A DNA stretch of 64,000 nucleotides. Origin: Elysia chlorotica. Lineage: Eukaryota; Mollusca; Gastropoda; Plakobranchidae. Positions 43,301-47,872 of this stretch are shown piece by piece. The notes under the pieces were generated by a model that was not told the origin of the DNA, ran no database searches, and worked only from the letters and a program-made list of their open reading frames with translations. The position numbers were made by a program, and so were the translations under genes. Position 1 is the first letter of the stretch; each line of letters opens with the position of its first letter. Location: positions 424,706 to 488,705 of the forward strand of contig RQTK01000025.1 in NCBI GenBank assembly GCA_003991915.1, in the 5' to 3' direction.

Positions 43301-45890
43301 AATTTAATTTAAAAAATAATAATAAAATAATAATAGTAATAATAACAACAATTATAATAAAAGAAGAAGAAAAAGAAGAGGAAGAAAAGAGGGAACGAGA
43401 TAAGGAGGATGAGAAGGGGAAGGAAAGAATAAAAAAGAGGAAAAGAGGTAGGATGAAGAGAGAAAAGAACCATTTAAAAATTGGTCATTCATAATTTATT
43501 TTACATAAAATGCAGCACCAAAGAATAATGACATGTACATACAATTAATTAATTCACACTTCCATTCCGCTGCAAATCTGCGTGCAAGGGATGTCTTGCC
43601 CACTCCTGGTTTACCCAATACCAAGAAGCATGTGGGTTTGGAGTATAAATATCGAAGTTCCGTCTGTAAAAATGATAGAAACATGTTTAGAAGAGATTTA
43701 GGAAGAACCGCACAGAGAAGTAATGTAATGCAAAACCAGCGTTCAGTGTTGCAAAATCAAAGGTTTGAAATGACATAAAATGTTTTGAAAGTCATTTTAT
43801 AATACCTAGCTCATCTTTTTAAACTAAACTGAAGTAGGAAAAAAAAAACATAATACACTCTTTATGGTTCATCTGGTACCATATTTAGGAAAACATAGAG
43901 ACAAAGAGACTCCATAAGAATATAATGTACAATGATATTACATTATGAATATTTATTGACTTCAAATCTAAAAAAAAACGCTAGAAACTTATGCTTAACA
44001 AAATGCAGTAAATATCAACAATCACATTAATTGTATTGCATGAAAATGCTAGGTCTCTTCTAATTAAAATTTGTTAGCATCACTACAATAAGAGCAGTTT
44101 TAAGCATTTATTACATTGTCTGAATTTGTAGTACTATATTTGAGTCACATAAAATAAATTTTAAAAGAGTCCCTAATTATGTGAACCTCATCTTCACTGT
44201 AAGGGTCAATGTCCAGGTGCTTGGCCAAGTCTGCAACATGCTGGACTGAGGCCTCACATTTGTCCTCATCTACACTGACAGCTGTGAGCTCAACATTAAT
44301 TGGTTCCAATAATGGGTCATTGGGAGCACCTGAAATAGGTTTTGTATTATAAATATCCATAGCTTTGAATATATAATGTCTTTTTAATGCAATCTTTAGA
44401 ATGACAGGTCAAAATTGGTGGTTAAGTATAGAATAAATATAGCACCCTTATACTTTACCAATATGGGATGTACTTATCACTTTGAAGAAAAATTTTACCT
44501 TCATTTCTCTTTACATTACATACGTAAAAAAAAAAGCATTATGACGGGAAGGAGAGAGGCAGTGGGCTTGATGTCATCACCTTGCTGCAACCAGCTTCCC
44601 TTTCACGGTTCAAAGAAAACTATATCTCTGAAGCCAATCAATGCTTTTGTTAACGGTTAATTGTGACTTGACAATTGCTACACTTAAACTTTGTCTCCGT
44701 AGCCCTTTAACAACAAGATAGAGAGGAGCCAGTCAATTCTAACAATTAGCTGCTGCTCGCAATTGAAGGCGTTACACTGAACAATCGTCTCATAGGGAAT
44801 TTACTAATAAACATAGACGACCAGTCTGGCCCTAGATCTAGACTAGTGCTGTGTATAGAAGAATAATAAGGGATGGGAAGAGAAGAGGTGCTTATTCTAT
44901 CATTGCCTTTCAAATGTTTAAAGGCAATGTTGTTGCTTTTGATGTTGTTTAATTATTTCAATCTCACAGCCGTAACCTGCTCGCCAGAGGCTGCAGCCGC
45001 ACCATCAGCACATGTGGTTCAACCGTTAGAGCTGGTTAAAGTGTTCGGTTGAACCCATCCTTAGTGCTTCCCACAGCATTAAAAGTATCCTATTTCAATA
45101 TTCAGTCATTAGCTAAAAACTATCTTGAACCGCTATAGCCTACTTAACAGTTACTTATCTTTGCCCGTTTGTGGATGCAGTTAATAACCACTGCCTGCAT
45201 CAAATCTCTTTCATATACTTTTTGCAAATCTCACTCCTATTCCAAGCTCTTAGAATAAATCAAGACTCTATACTAAAATCTTTTATTTTCAGCCAGTTTA
45301 AAATTAAAAAAATTTTTTTTAAAGTATTTTACAAGCCGGGGTTGAATCTAAATTTATATTTGGGGTCCTTAAAAAGTTTTGATGCATCTTTAATTTTTTT
45401 CAAATTAACGTTTCTCTCCTCTCCACTTAACGAAAGCAGTGAAAATTGGATCGATTTTACATCTTGAACCATGTCATTATATGAATCTAGATTCTAGATC
45501 TAGTAAAATATCTTGGTCTATAATTTTTTGAAATTCGATCAATGCTTCGACTTGCTTTAATAGGTTAAAGAGCTAGATCTAGAATGGGTTACAAACTGAC
45601 TGCTGTGTAATTTTGTTGGAAGTAGTGTAAGGTTTGGTGCAGTACGTTCTTAGATCTAAACTGAATTCACACAAGATAGAATATAGATTGTGGGCCGAAA
45701 GTACAACGCCACGGTAGCTTACGACTCGTCGTAAAAATATGCGATAAAGAAGGCCGAGATGTAAGCTACCGCAATGTTGTACTTACGGTTGTTTTTGTAG
45801 GCCTATAATTTGGCAAATGTTCGTCATCTCTGCCAATCTTTTCTGCTAAAATAAATACCAATACTTACGCAAATCCGCGACCTCTTCCAT
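1..45890 (-). CDS. AK9: Adenylate kinase 9 gene, 5' complete, 3' end off the window
   Basis: AK9 is a very large multidomain nucleoside mono/diphosphate kinase; family knowledge places it in cytosol, nucleus and cilia. I traced 43 coding exons, about 5,580 coding bases, each bounded by GT and AG and, with one exception (exons 17/18), joined in matching phase. Four Walker A loops are visible: GKPGVGKT, GAPFSGKTT, GARGAGKS and GPPKSGKTT. Exon order and linker composition follow vertebrate AK9 as I know it. The start at 45888-45890 has an in-frame TAA 18 bases upstream (45906-45908), so it is probably the true start if no 5' UTR intron intervenes. The last exon runs off the left edge. Exon numbers in the entries below run 5' to 3'; the candidate cassette exon is number 22. 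A single-domain kinase is excluded by the colinear exon series. Confidence 0.95.
139..361 (+). mobile_element. tRNA-derived SINE
   Basis: The head has an A-box-like GGGGTAGAAC region and a B-box-like GGTCTAGGTTCGAGC. The body has ACTGGTTGG, GTGTCAGTTTAATGTGAT and GCACATAAAATTGTC, and the end is GTTAAACCAACTCAACTC. It shares head, body and tail with the copy at 48105-48350. Confidence 0.85.
484..645. repeat. Compound GAT/GCT microsatellite
   Basis: Imperfect runs of GAT and GCT triplets interrupted by short unique pieces. The apparent His/Gln-rich reading frame on the minus strand is a by-product of the repeat. Confidence 0.9.
1706..3676 (-). CDS. AK9: AK9 exons 40-42, fourth adenylate-kinase-like domain
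   Basis: Exons: 3475-3676, 2847-2993 and 1706-1923. Exon 40 has Y-G-V-V-R-L-S-I-G-E-A-M-R-Q-V-L, a good NMP-binding helix with the SxGxxxR pattern kept, and N-W-H-L-F-R-G-R-V-V-P-D-D. Exon 41 has G-Y-V-L-D-A-Y-P-M, where GFPR is lost. Exon 42 has R-P-V-H-D-S-A-Q-I-L-A, then the characteristic K-W-W-V-W-D-S-V of AK9. Junction phases 2, 2, 1 agree. This module kept the NMP helix but lost the GFPR arginine, the reverse of module three. Confidence 0.95.
4740..5607 (-). CDS. AK9: AK9 exons 38-39, YHS-like module 3 and fourth P-loop
   Basis: Exon 38 (5389-5607) encodes I-P-R-L-D-V-T-A-G-R-K-P-H-I-V and S-I-F-E-R-V-Y-P-L-N-E, ending R-F-G-R-W-D-P-V-M (donor GTAAGG). Exon 39 (4740-4953) continues I-K-D-G-D-C-I-Q-P then H-I-Y-F-L-S-S-A-Q-N-R-Q-T-F-M-Q-D-P and the P-loop GPPKSGKTT. 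The 'WDPV...IYFLSS...F..DP' run is the third YHS-like unit. The exon 39 donor is T|GTGAGT, joining to exon 40 as Leu. Confidence 0.95.
6088..8253 (-). CDS. AK9: AK9 exons 35-37, charged helix and acidic linker
   Basis: Exons: 8185-8253 (A-K-R-R-E-E-L-V-K-E-R-E-E-R), 7782-7898 (G-G-E-D-S-E-N-E-D-D then Glu/Asp, ending A-I-L-A-E-E-F-E) and 6088-6204 (Glu run then E-R-M-K-N-D-F-N-E-V-Y-D-D-D-T). All are phase 0 at both ends; exons 36 and 37 are both 117 bases. They link the third module to the fourth YHS/kinase unit. Exon 36 has a truncated tandem copy just downstream (7440-7514), described separately. Confidence 0.92.
7173..7858. repeat. Tandem duplication, two copies of about 342 bp
   Basis: Copy 1 (about 7173-7513) and copy 2 (about 7514-7858) match along their length with few substitutions and small indels: the offset grows from 340 to 344. 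The junction shows short homology (TCTT). The unit spans intron sequence plus the 3' part of AK9 exon 36. High identity suggests a recent event. Confidence 0.93.
7440..7514 (-). pseudogene. Truncated duplicate of AK9 exon 36
   Basis: The 3' part of exon 36 and its donor (GAG|GTACAATGAG) are repeated almost perfectly here, 340-344 bases downstream of the real exon. The copy lacks the upstream acceptor and the first 15 or so codons because the duplication breakpoint falls inside the exon. With no AG next to an open frame it should be ignored by splicing, although its spare donor could compete with the true one. Confidence 0.9.
9326..10530 (-). CDS. AK9: AK9 exons 32-34, GFPR strand and LID of the third kinase domain
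   Basis: Exons: 10403-10530, 9873-9972 and 9326-9445. Exon 32 has L-T-E-E-E-E-A-I-K-A-N-L then L-P-T-E-L-L-D-S-I-L-T-S-W-W. Exon 33 has S-T-G-F-V-L-E-G-F-P-R-T-S-E-E, retaining the arginine that adenylate kinases use on substrate phosphates, and G-L-F-P-D-A-A-I-I-L-Q. Exon 34 has D-V-I-G-R-L-L-P-P-K-L-D-K-W-R and a basic helix, the LID-like segment. Of the four modules this is the only one with an intact GFPR, so it is the best candidate for canonical kinase activity. Confidence 0.94.
9617..9778 (+). mobile_element. Old SINE copy, same family
   Basis: ATGGTAGAGC near the start, GATCCCAC in the B-box position, and the family tail GCTGGACGTTAAGAAACCAACC are recognisable; the middle is eroded. 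Confidence 0.65.
11529..14614 (-). CDS. AK9: AK9 exons 29-31, acidic insert in the third domain
   Basis: Exons: 14504-14614, 12519-12669 and 11529-11552. Exon 29 (acceptor CTTAAG, donor GA|GTAAGC) encodes N-S-P-A-T-E-E-E-D-V-M-D-F-D-D followed by Glu/Phe-rich sequence. Exon 30 is Ser/Asn/Glu-rich (E-L-P-L-G-N-G-P-S-E-N-P). Exon 31 is a 24-base micro-exon, G-E-P-T-I-V-E-E, phase 0 at both ends with a strong donor (GAG|GTGAGA); it is the least certain because of its size. The insert corresponds to the long acidic loop between the NMP helix and the GFPR strand in AK9. Confidence 0.78.
11808..11910 (+). mobile_element. SINE body and tail fragment
   Basis: Contains the family body GCAGCATGTAAAATTGTC and the tail TAACATTGAATGTTGAGAAACCAACC-like sequence, but no tRNA-like head: 5'-truncated. 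Confidence 0.7.
12432..12490. repeat. CTGT/CA low-complexity stretch
   Basis: CTGT units then CA units, next to the donor side of AK9 exon 30. Confidence 0.8.
12670..14503. other. AK9 intron 29, nothing recognised
   Basis: AT-rich intron of 1.8 kb. I see poly-A runs but no repeat family, RNA gene or credible reading frame. Confidence 0.6.
14834..14940 (-). mobile_element. 5'-truncated SINE, minus orientation
   Basis: Read on the minus strand, it ends with the family tail GTTGGACATTAAACCAACTC extended by an AACTC repeat, and has the internal GTCAGACGTCCGTCTTGGGG block. The tRNA-like head is missing. Confidence 0.8.
14941..16993. other. Rest of AK9 intron 28, nothing recognised
   Basis: Two kilobases of AT-rich sequence after the SINE fragment; no coding or repeat signal beyond simple A/T runs. 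Confidence 0.6.
16994..18806 (-). CDS. AK9: AK9 exons 27-28, YHS-like module 2 and third P-loop
   Basis: Exon 27 (18588-18806, 73 codons) encodes R-K-F-L-G-D-S-N-Y-F-D-P-V-V-L then V-Y-Y-F-S-T-N-E-S-R-D-K-F-L-E-E-P: the clearest YHS-like unit in the gene, with serine where classic YHS proteins keep a metal-binding cysteine. Exon 28 (16994-17199) follows with R-L-L-I-L-GARGAGKS, then F-H-I-S-F-K-E-R-L-Q-E-L-I, the NMP-binding helix, and I-G-P-E-Y before a Glu run. The donor is GA|GTGAGT. This starts the third kinase module, the one that keeps the GFPR signature further on. Confidence 0.94.
17200..18587. other. AK9 intron 27, nothing recognised
   Basis: AT-rich, 1.4 kb; no element identified. 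Confidence 0.6.
19674..22506 (-). CDS. AK9: AK9 exons 23-26, acidic linker and helical spacer
   Basis: Exons: 22426-22506, 21216-21313, 20226-20403 and 19674-19798. Exon 23 (G-A-D-D-I-S-A-D-E-S-P-P) and exon 24 (I-E-E-E-R-E-E-R plus Glu run) are acidic linkers. Exon 25 carries the conserved helix F-I-L-E-I-A-G-R-S-P-E-Q-I-L-E, matching the 'A.RTPQELL' segment of AK9. Exon 26 opens M-F-K-Y-V-S-W-E-M-G and falls into another Glu run. Phases 1, 0, 1, 0 all agree. The intron between exons 23 and 24 contains a SINE ending in the AAT microsatellite and an assembly gap. Confidence 0.9.
21605..21828 (+). mobile_element. SINE copy ending in the AAT microsatellite
   Basis: Family body (ACTGGTCGATTCAGTGTCA, TAATATGATCGGCTGA) and tail (GCTGACATTGAACGTTAGGA) are present. 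The tail runs into a long AAT repeat, so the microsatellite probably seeded from the SINE 3' end. Confidence 0.75.
21830..22252. repeat. AAT microsatellite with assembly gap, ending in AAC
   Basis: AAT triplets run from 21830 to 21898 and from 22163 to about 22236, then AAC units to 22252. Positions 21899-22162 are 264 Ns. The repeat probably continues through the gap, whose real length is unknown. Confidence 0.97.
23542..23769 (-). CDS. Candidate AK9 cassette exon 22 (76 codons), origin unknown
   Basis: The minus strand is open for 228 bases between a consensus acceptor (TACATACAG, AG at 23770-23771) and a GT donor (GGG|GTACC, GT at 23540-23541). It is phase 1 at both ends: inserting it between exons 21 and 23 keeps frame, and skipping it also keeps frame. 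Its base composition is clearly richer in G and C than the flanking introns. The peptide includes V-R-I-M-Q-I-L-W-D-T-L, then a globular-looking stretch with D-L-A-L-E-Y-Q-D-Y-A-D-L-H-Q-A-L and H-R-R-R-L-R-D-E-G-R-P-I-P. It is unlike the acidic linkers around it, and I recognise no family. It could be a genuine alternative exon or an exonised piece of another gene. Confidence 0.55.
24072..27672 (-). CDS. AK9: AK9 exons 19-21, C-terminal helices of second domain and coiled coil
   Basis: Exons: 27527-27672, 25668-25729 and 24072-24128. Exon 19 starts V-V-D-D-S-M-V-K-L-M-L-A-R-Y-C and becomes a Glu/Gln/Arg helix (R-E-E-Q-K-R-Q-E-Q-E-R-K-A). Exon 20 continues I-D-E-E-E-R-I-R-Q-A-E-A-E-E. Exon 21 gives E-Q-A-A-A-I-E-A-L-K-Q-Q-E-L-E-E-K-Q. 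The run should form a single long helix. Exon 21 is phase 1 on both sides. Introns 20 and 19 hold a SINE (24944-25195), a LINE 3' fragment and an opposite-strand LINE reverse-transcriptase fragment. Confidence 0.9.
24744..24850. repeat. 36-bp imperfect tandem repeat, three units
   Basis: Three consecutive units begin CAATCTATCTAGATCTAGAA, CAATGTATCTAAATC and TAATCTTTCTAGATC, and each ends near GGCTTACTC or AAGCTTAACT. It is part of a TCTAGATCTAG-rich stretch in AK9 intron 20. Confidence 0.75.
24944..25195 (+). mobile_element. SINE copy with clear A and B boxes
   Basis: ATGTGGTAGAGCATTGG and GGTTCGAGTCCCACGA give a good tRNA-like head, followed by a poly-T expansion and the family body (AACTGGTTGGGTGGTATCAG, GCAGCACATAAAATTGTCAG). 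The 3' tail departs from the usual GTTAAACCAACC end. Confidence 0.82.
25280..25500. repeat. Low-complexity A/G tract
   Basis: Runs of A with G interspersed and AAT triplets; probably decayed from the SINE that ends just before it. Confidence 0.8.
25852..25876. repeat. GT microsatellite
   Basis: Pure GT dinucleotide run in AK9 intron 19. Confidence 0.9.
26090..26510 (+). mobile_element. LINE 3' fragment (C-terminal part of the ORF)
   Basis: Broken frames show R-V-T-E-T-N-S-H-K-L-Q-S-F-T-N-R-C, then W-S-D-V-I-L-K-K-E-L-W-D-R-T-K, E-I-R-K-R-K-W-G-W-I-G-H-T-L-K-K-P and A-R-K-A-L-E-W-D-P-N. The RKW.WIGHTL block is typical of the region after the reverse transcriptase in LINEs. The 5' part is absent. 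Confidence 0.82.
26890..27395 (-). mobile_element. LINE reverse transcriptase fragment with YADD, minus strand
   Basis: On the minus strand: N-A-L-Y-M-L-R-T-I-V-K-R-A-L-E-V-Q-K near 27390-27320, and N-L-R-Y-A-D-D-V-V-P-I-T near 27045-27005, followed by K-A-L-Q-T-V-L-D-M-F-K. Several stops and frame changes lie between. The first block matches the same region of the LINE at 38356, suggesting one family. The catalytic YADD survives here although the ORF is dead. Confidence 0.82.
28628..29355 (-). CDS. AK9: AK9 exons 17-18, core of second kinase-like domain, phase clash between them
   Basis: Exon 17 (29192-29355) encodes D-E-N-H-P-E-V-I-R-L-V and ends K-K-K-D-G-P plus two bases (phase 2, donor GTAGGT). 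Exon 18 (28628-28749) is only open in the frame G-W-I-L-D-N-F-P-S-T-R-E-Q-W, which needs one preceding base. Joined as seen, the reading frame breaks and meets a stop within 15 codons. Every other junction in the gene agrees. Possible reasons are a one-base assembly error near 28738-28746, an unseen micro-exon of 3n+2 bases in the intron 28750-29191, or a real lesion. The segment aligns in order with the GWIVDN region of vertebrate AK9, so its identity is not in doubt. The GFPR arginine is serine here. Confidence 0.85.
29656..29728. repeat. GA microsatellite
   Basis: About 36 GA units ending in a G-rich stretch, in AK9 intron 16. Confidence 0.97.
29840..30240. other. GC-richer block in AK9 intron 16, unidentified
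   Basis: About 400 bases noticeably richer in G and C than the flanks, with a broken minus-strand reading frame (L-T-K-R-Y-N-E-N-L-R-R-S-K-V-L-G-L). Possibly an old transposon piece; I cannot name it. Confidence 0.35.
30441..34978 (-). CDS. AK9: AK9 exons 12-16, coiled coil and acidic insert of the second domain
   Basis: Exons: 34822-34978, 33809-33853, 32637-32666, 31961-32020 and 30441-30754. Exon 12 gives a charged helix (M-K-G-R-I-D-E-E-R-K-K-N-M-E-Q). Exons 13, 14 and 15 are tiny (45, 30 and 60 bases), all phase 1 to phase 1, and extend the coiled coil (R-E-Q-E-E-R-E-R-Q-E-A-M-R-E). For exon 15 I chose the acceptor at 32021-32022 rather than the nearer AG at 32010-32011, because only the former keeps phase. 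Exon 16 is 314 bases of Glu, Lys, Asn and Ser-rich low-complexity sequence ending E-D-L-D-I-E. This insert lies inside the second kinase-like domain and is divergent in known AK9 proteins. Confidence 0.88.
31026..31265 (-). other. Unexplained coding-like reading frame in AK9 intron 15
   Basis: An open minus-strand stretch contains Y-Y-C-V-V-N-K-D-P-S-L-S-R-Q-D-L-L, then G-I-C-S-Q-N-E-L-E-R-E-V-A-E-A and S-L-S-D-D-Q-D-P. Codon choice looks coding. An AG precedes it, but no donor puts it in phase with exons 15 and 16. Confidence 0.35.
34315..34365 (+). mobile_element. SINE tail fragment
   Basis: Only the 3' end (ATAGCCTAGCTGCTGACATT and GAACGTTTAAG) remains. It matches the tails at 21605-21828 and 11808-11910. 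Confidence 0.5.
35112..35195. repeat. CT/CTGT microsatellite next to the AK9 exon 11 donor
   Basis: CT units with scattered GT, ending 13 bases from exon 11 (35208). In the AK9 transcript this is a GA-rich tract starting just after the 5' splice site. Confidence 0.95.
35208..37329 (-). CDS. AK9: AK9 exons 10-11, YHS-like module 1 and second P-loop
   Basis: Exon 10 (37088-37329, 242 bases) ends with the family motif A-P-R-Y-R-W-R-R-S-R-W then C-P-V-A-L-Y-E-G-N-I-V-Q-G. Exon 11 (35208-35388, 181 bases) continues M-Y-C-L-S-S-A-E-A-L-E-K-F-V-K-N-P-R-P-Y-L and then the P-loop GAPFSGKTT (about residues 432-440). The run 'CPV...G...YCLSS...F..P..YL' looks like a YHS module placed directly before the kinase. 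The exon 11 donor (GTAAGT) is followed within ten bases by a long GA tract on the coding strand (CT repeat 35112-35195 on the plus strand). Confidence 0.93.
35985..36205 (-). mobile_element. Two tRNA-like SINE heads, minus orientation
   Basis: On the minus strand, two stretches (about 35985-36050 and 36110-36205) read as an A-box-like segment followed by GGTTCGATCC or AGGTTCAAATCTTTGG. Neither keeps the body of the main SINE family. They may be remnants of a second family. Confidence 0.45.
36540..36572. repeat. GT/CTGT microsatellite
   Basis: GT units followed by TCTG units, in AK9 intron 10. Confidence 0.9.
38096..40552 (-). CDS. AK9: AK9 exons 7-9, acidic linker and helical segment
   Basis: Exon 7 (40481-40552) is almost entirely Glu/Asp: P-S-P-E-K-E-E-E-D then glutamate runs, ending E-T-P-E. 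Exon 8 (39826-39954) holds L-G-R-L-I-K-R-P-E-D-L-P, matching the conserved RPED helix of the family. Exon 9 (38096-38170) holds Q-Q-Y-L-V-E-L-D-G-N-Q, which corresponds to the end of the first kinase fold. All three are phase 0 at both ends, so any could be skipped without a frameshift. Between exons 8 and 9 sits a degenerate LINE (38356-39540) that does not touch the splice sites. Confidence 0.9.
38356..39540 (+). mobile_element. Degenerate non-LTR retrotransposon, reverse transcriptase and 3' end
   Basis: Readable in pieces: E-E-Q-C-G-F-V-K-G-K-G-T-T-N, then N-Y-T-K-A-F-D, then G-V-R-Q-G-Y-I-L-S-P-D-L-F-S-L-Y, a frame change near 38697, G-G-H-N-I-N-S and M-I-L-I-A-E-S, a stop at 39144-39146, then M-W-F-L-R-R-M-L-R-I-P and the C-terminal A-T-R-D-Q-A-V-W-K-D. 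Order and motifs are those of a LINE reverse transcriptase C-terminal half. The YADD catalytic box is missing between G-G-H-N-I-N and I-L-I-A. It ends in a GAT repeat, a typical LINE tail. It lies in AK9 intron 8. Confidence 0.9.
39517..39540. repeat. GAT repeat forming the LINE tail
   Basis: Eight GAT units directly after the LINE ORF stop. Confidence 0.9.
40218..40303. repeat. ATT microsatellite
   Basis: About 28 uninterrupted ATT units in AK9 intron 7. Confidence 0.97.
41411..41657 (-). mobile_element. Near full-length SINE, minus orientation
   Basis: On the minus strand: GGTGCGCTGTGGTCCTGGGG then TAGAACACTGGCTTCTGACG and GGTTCGAGCCC, then the family body and a tail ending CAACTC. It is one of the two most complete copies in the window. 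Confidence 0.85.
41818..43663 (-). CDS. AK9: AK9 exons 3-6, first adenylate-kinase-like domain
   Basis: Exons are 43543-43663, 42630-42779, 42258-42370 and 41818-41925. Exon 3 opens with K-P-T-C-F-L-V-L then the P-loop GKPGVGKT at about residues 72-79. Exon 4 carries the NMP-binding-like helix region ending N-S-P-E-V-A-H-H-G. Exon 5 begins GYIMDDFP, the place where true adenylate kinases have DGFPR; here the arginine is cysteine. Exon 6 supplies a LID-like segment with L-D-P-E-T-G-D-V-Y and R-D-V-Y-A-P-D. Phases join cleanly (0, 1, 1, 0, 0). The P-loop implies nucleotide binding, but the lost GFPR arginine makes strong phosphotransfer by this module doubtful. Confidence 0.93.
42067..42109. 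repeat. 21-22 bp tandem duplication
   Basis: AATTAAAGTATTCTCAATAT is present twice in succession in AK9 intron 5. Confidence 0.85.
43300..43470. repeat. AAT then GAA/GGA purine tract
   Basis: AAT units pass into a roughly 100-base nearly pure purine stretch, in AK9 intron 3 between exons 3 and 4. Confidence 0.85.
44187..45890 (-). CDS. AK9: AK9 exons 1-2, N-terminal leader
   Basis: Exon 1 codes for 22 bases (45869-45890: M-E-E-V-A-D-L plus one base, donor GTAAGT). Exon 2 is 44187-44329 (143 bases, acceptor TTTCAG). Together they give about 55 residues, acidic and without a recognisable fold, ending D-P-Y-S-E-D-E. The exon 2 donor is the weakest call: GAG|GTTCAC lacks a strong consensus. It is preferred because it ends on a codon boundary, which exon 3 needs; the alternative GT at 44152-44153 ends in the wrong phase. 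The leader probably serves as a flexible N-terminus. Confidence 0.82.
45692..45790. mobile_element. Palindromic foldback element, copy A
   Basis: The left arm AGTACAACGCCACGGTAG and GCTTACGACTCG is mirrored on the right: the reverse complement of the right side reads AAGTACAACATTGCGGTAGC then TTACATC. About 100 bp with 22 or so paired bases per arm. Its left arm matches copy B almost exactly. Confidence 0.75.
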
Positions 45891-46639
45891 TTTAATTTGT
45901 AATGTTTATATATGTTGCAGAAATGTTATAATCATGTTTAAAGAGAACAAGTGTCTGTTTCAATGGAATATCGTTTTTACTTATTGAGCAACAGTGCTCA
46001 TCGCACTGATAAGAAAGTGTTATGGCTTCTGTTGCTAAGGAAGTGTCGGGCAAACTTGTTGCACCGCGGTGAACACTGAATATTAGTTTACTGTTCACCT
46101 TTTTGAGAGAGCTCTTCACCTTAAATGTTCATAACTCGTAAAACTAAAAGCTTTATGGACCATAAAAAATCTATGTATATCTATAGTATAATTAATTAAA
46201 CAAATTTACATTTTGTTTTGTTTGTTGATTATATTTCTTTCATTCTTTTTTCCTTTTTTTCTTCATGCCCCTTTTTTTAAAGTAAGGCATTAAAATCGTT
46301 GTAGTTTCATTCTGCAAAGATACGATGAGGAAAAAAAAATTAATACATGATTGTGTACCGTTAAAAATGAGATCGACAAAATTGTTAATGTAATACTATG
46401 CCTACGGCCTTATTACAACGACTAAAAAAATACACTTAAGAGTACTCTAGATATTTTGCTATGAAAAAAGGTGTGTTAAATCTTGGTTAAATAAACGTTA
46501 TAATGCATTAGGAACTTTAGATATAATTATATGCCTTTGTTTCCAAACGATTATTACACTCTAGTTTTGTGTCTCTTTTACTACATGTGATTGCAGCTTC
46601 CCTGGGGAGGAAAAAAAAGTCGCATTAATCAGTCATCTT

Positions 46640-47850
46640 CAACGGGCATAGGGACTGGAGGGCGTTCAAACCGTTATGAAGTCAGTGGGTTTGGGCTTGG
46701 GCTTGATCAACATCATGTAGCCTCAAATACAATCTGCCTGAAGAGCTCTCTGTCTTGGGCGATCTTTCATGCCTCGCTGGGCCTCCTTCGTAACCAGTCG
46801 TTTTATAATGTCATCCATCCACCTTCTTGTAGGTCTGCCCTGTCTTCGTCTTGCCCCCCAGATTTGCTTCTAGGATAATTATGTATTTCCAAACTGTCAT
46901 GTCTTTTCAGGTGCCCAAAGTATTTCAGTTTTCTTTCTTTGGCCATTGGTGGTATGCAAAAGCAAATTAAATTGGTTTGCTCTTAAGTGTTTTTTTTTTT
47001 TAAGTACATTGTATGTCGTCATTTCGTCTGTGCGCTGTTCATGGAACTCTACGCATTTTTCTGTGGCATTTAAATTCTAAAGAACACAGTATCTTTGTGT
47101 GAGCTATTGGTTTGTTTGTATGTCGTTTCTTGATATTATTTTTCCTCGCCTCAAAGTTTATATGTTTTATTGTATCTGTCTGTTTTTGTATCTGTATCGA
47201 GTCTTTGTACCCTCCCGTGGTCTTTCTGTGTCCATTCTCTGTATTATGATGCTTTGTCATTGGGCGCGTGTTGGCCAATCAGCTCGCAATCTCGATTCCC
47301 TGACCAAGAGCAGGTAAACTGATCAGTTGGTGTCTAAGATTGCCAGTGATCGGACGTCCTTGGTCTGAACCTCTATTGAATTGTTGATACATCTTTTTAC
47401 TTAAAATAATTTCTTGAAGTTAATTGGTAAAGTTGTTGTTTTATGTCCGATGTGCTGAACTCGCCCTAAGTCGGACTTGTTCTGCCGGCTGGTTTTTTTA
47501 TTTTTTATATTATGGTGTAACTCAATAAAAGTGTAAAACTTTTAACGCTGTTGTGCCCGGTGTTCATCTTTCTCACATTTGTTATTGCCCAGCCTCCACA
47601 TCCACAATTATATGGCAATGGGGTCTTATGATTTTCAGTTTTGTCTCTTTGATGTTTCTCTTCCACAGTTTCCCAAGTCGTTTCATTTGTGCCATTGTGT
47701 TGGTATTCTTTCATTTTTTTTCTGCTGAACATTTGCCGTCTCCGTCAATCCTAAAACATAGGTATTCAAAGTGGTCTGCATGCTCCGCCTTTTCTCCGTT
47801 TACTATCACAGCAAAAGGGCTGCACCTATCGATGTTAACAATTTAAGTTT
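46640..47850 (-). mobile_element. LINE remnant upstream of AK9, minus strand
   Basis: On the minus strand: I-V-N-G-E-K-A-E-H-A-D-H-F-E-Y-L near 47810 (the 'F.YLG' region after YADD), then eroded sequence, and R-R-R-Q-G-R-P-T-R-R-W-M-D-D-I-I-K-R-L near 46850-46780, the classic C-terminal GRP...W.DD block. Many stops. It differs from the other three fragments, so a second LINE lineage is likely. Confidence 0.8.
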
Positions 47851-47872
47851 TCTTTACATTTTAGATAAACCT

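Noticed and set aside
44145-44186. Extension of AK9 exon 2 to the GT at 44152-44153
   Set aside because: That donor ends in phase 2, incompatible with exon 3, which must start on a codon boundary.
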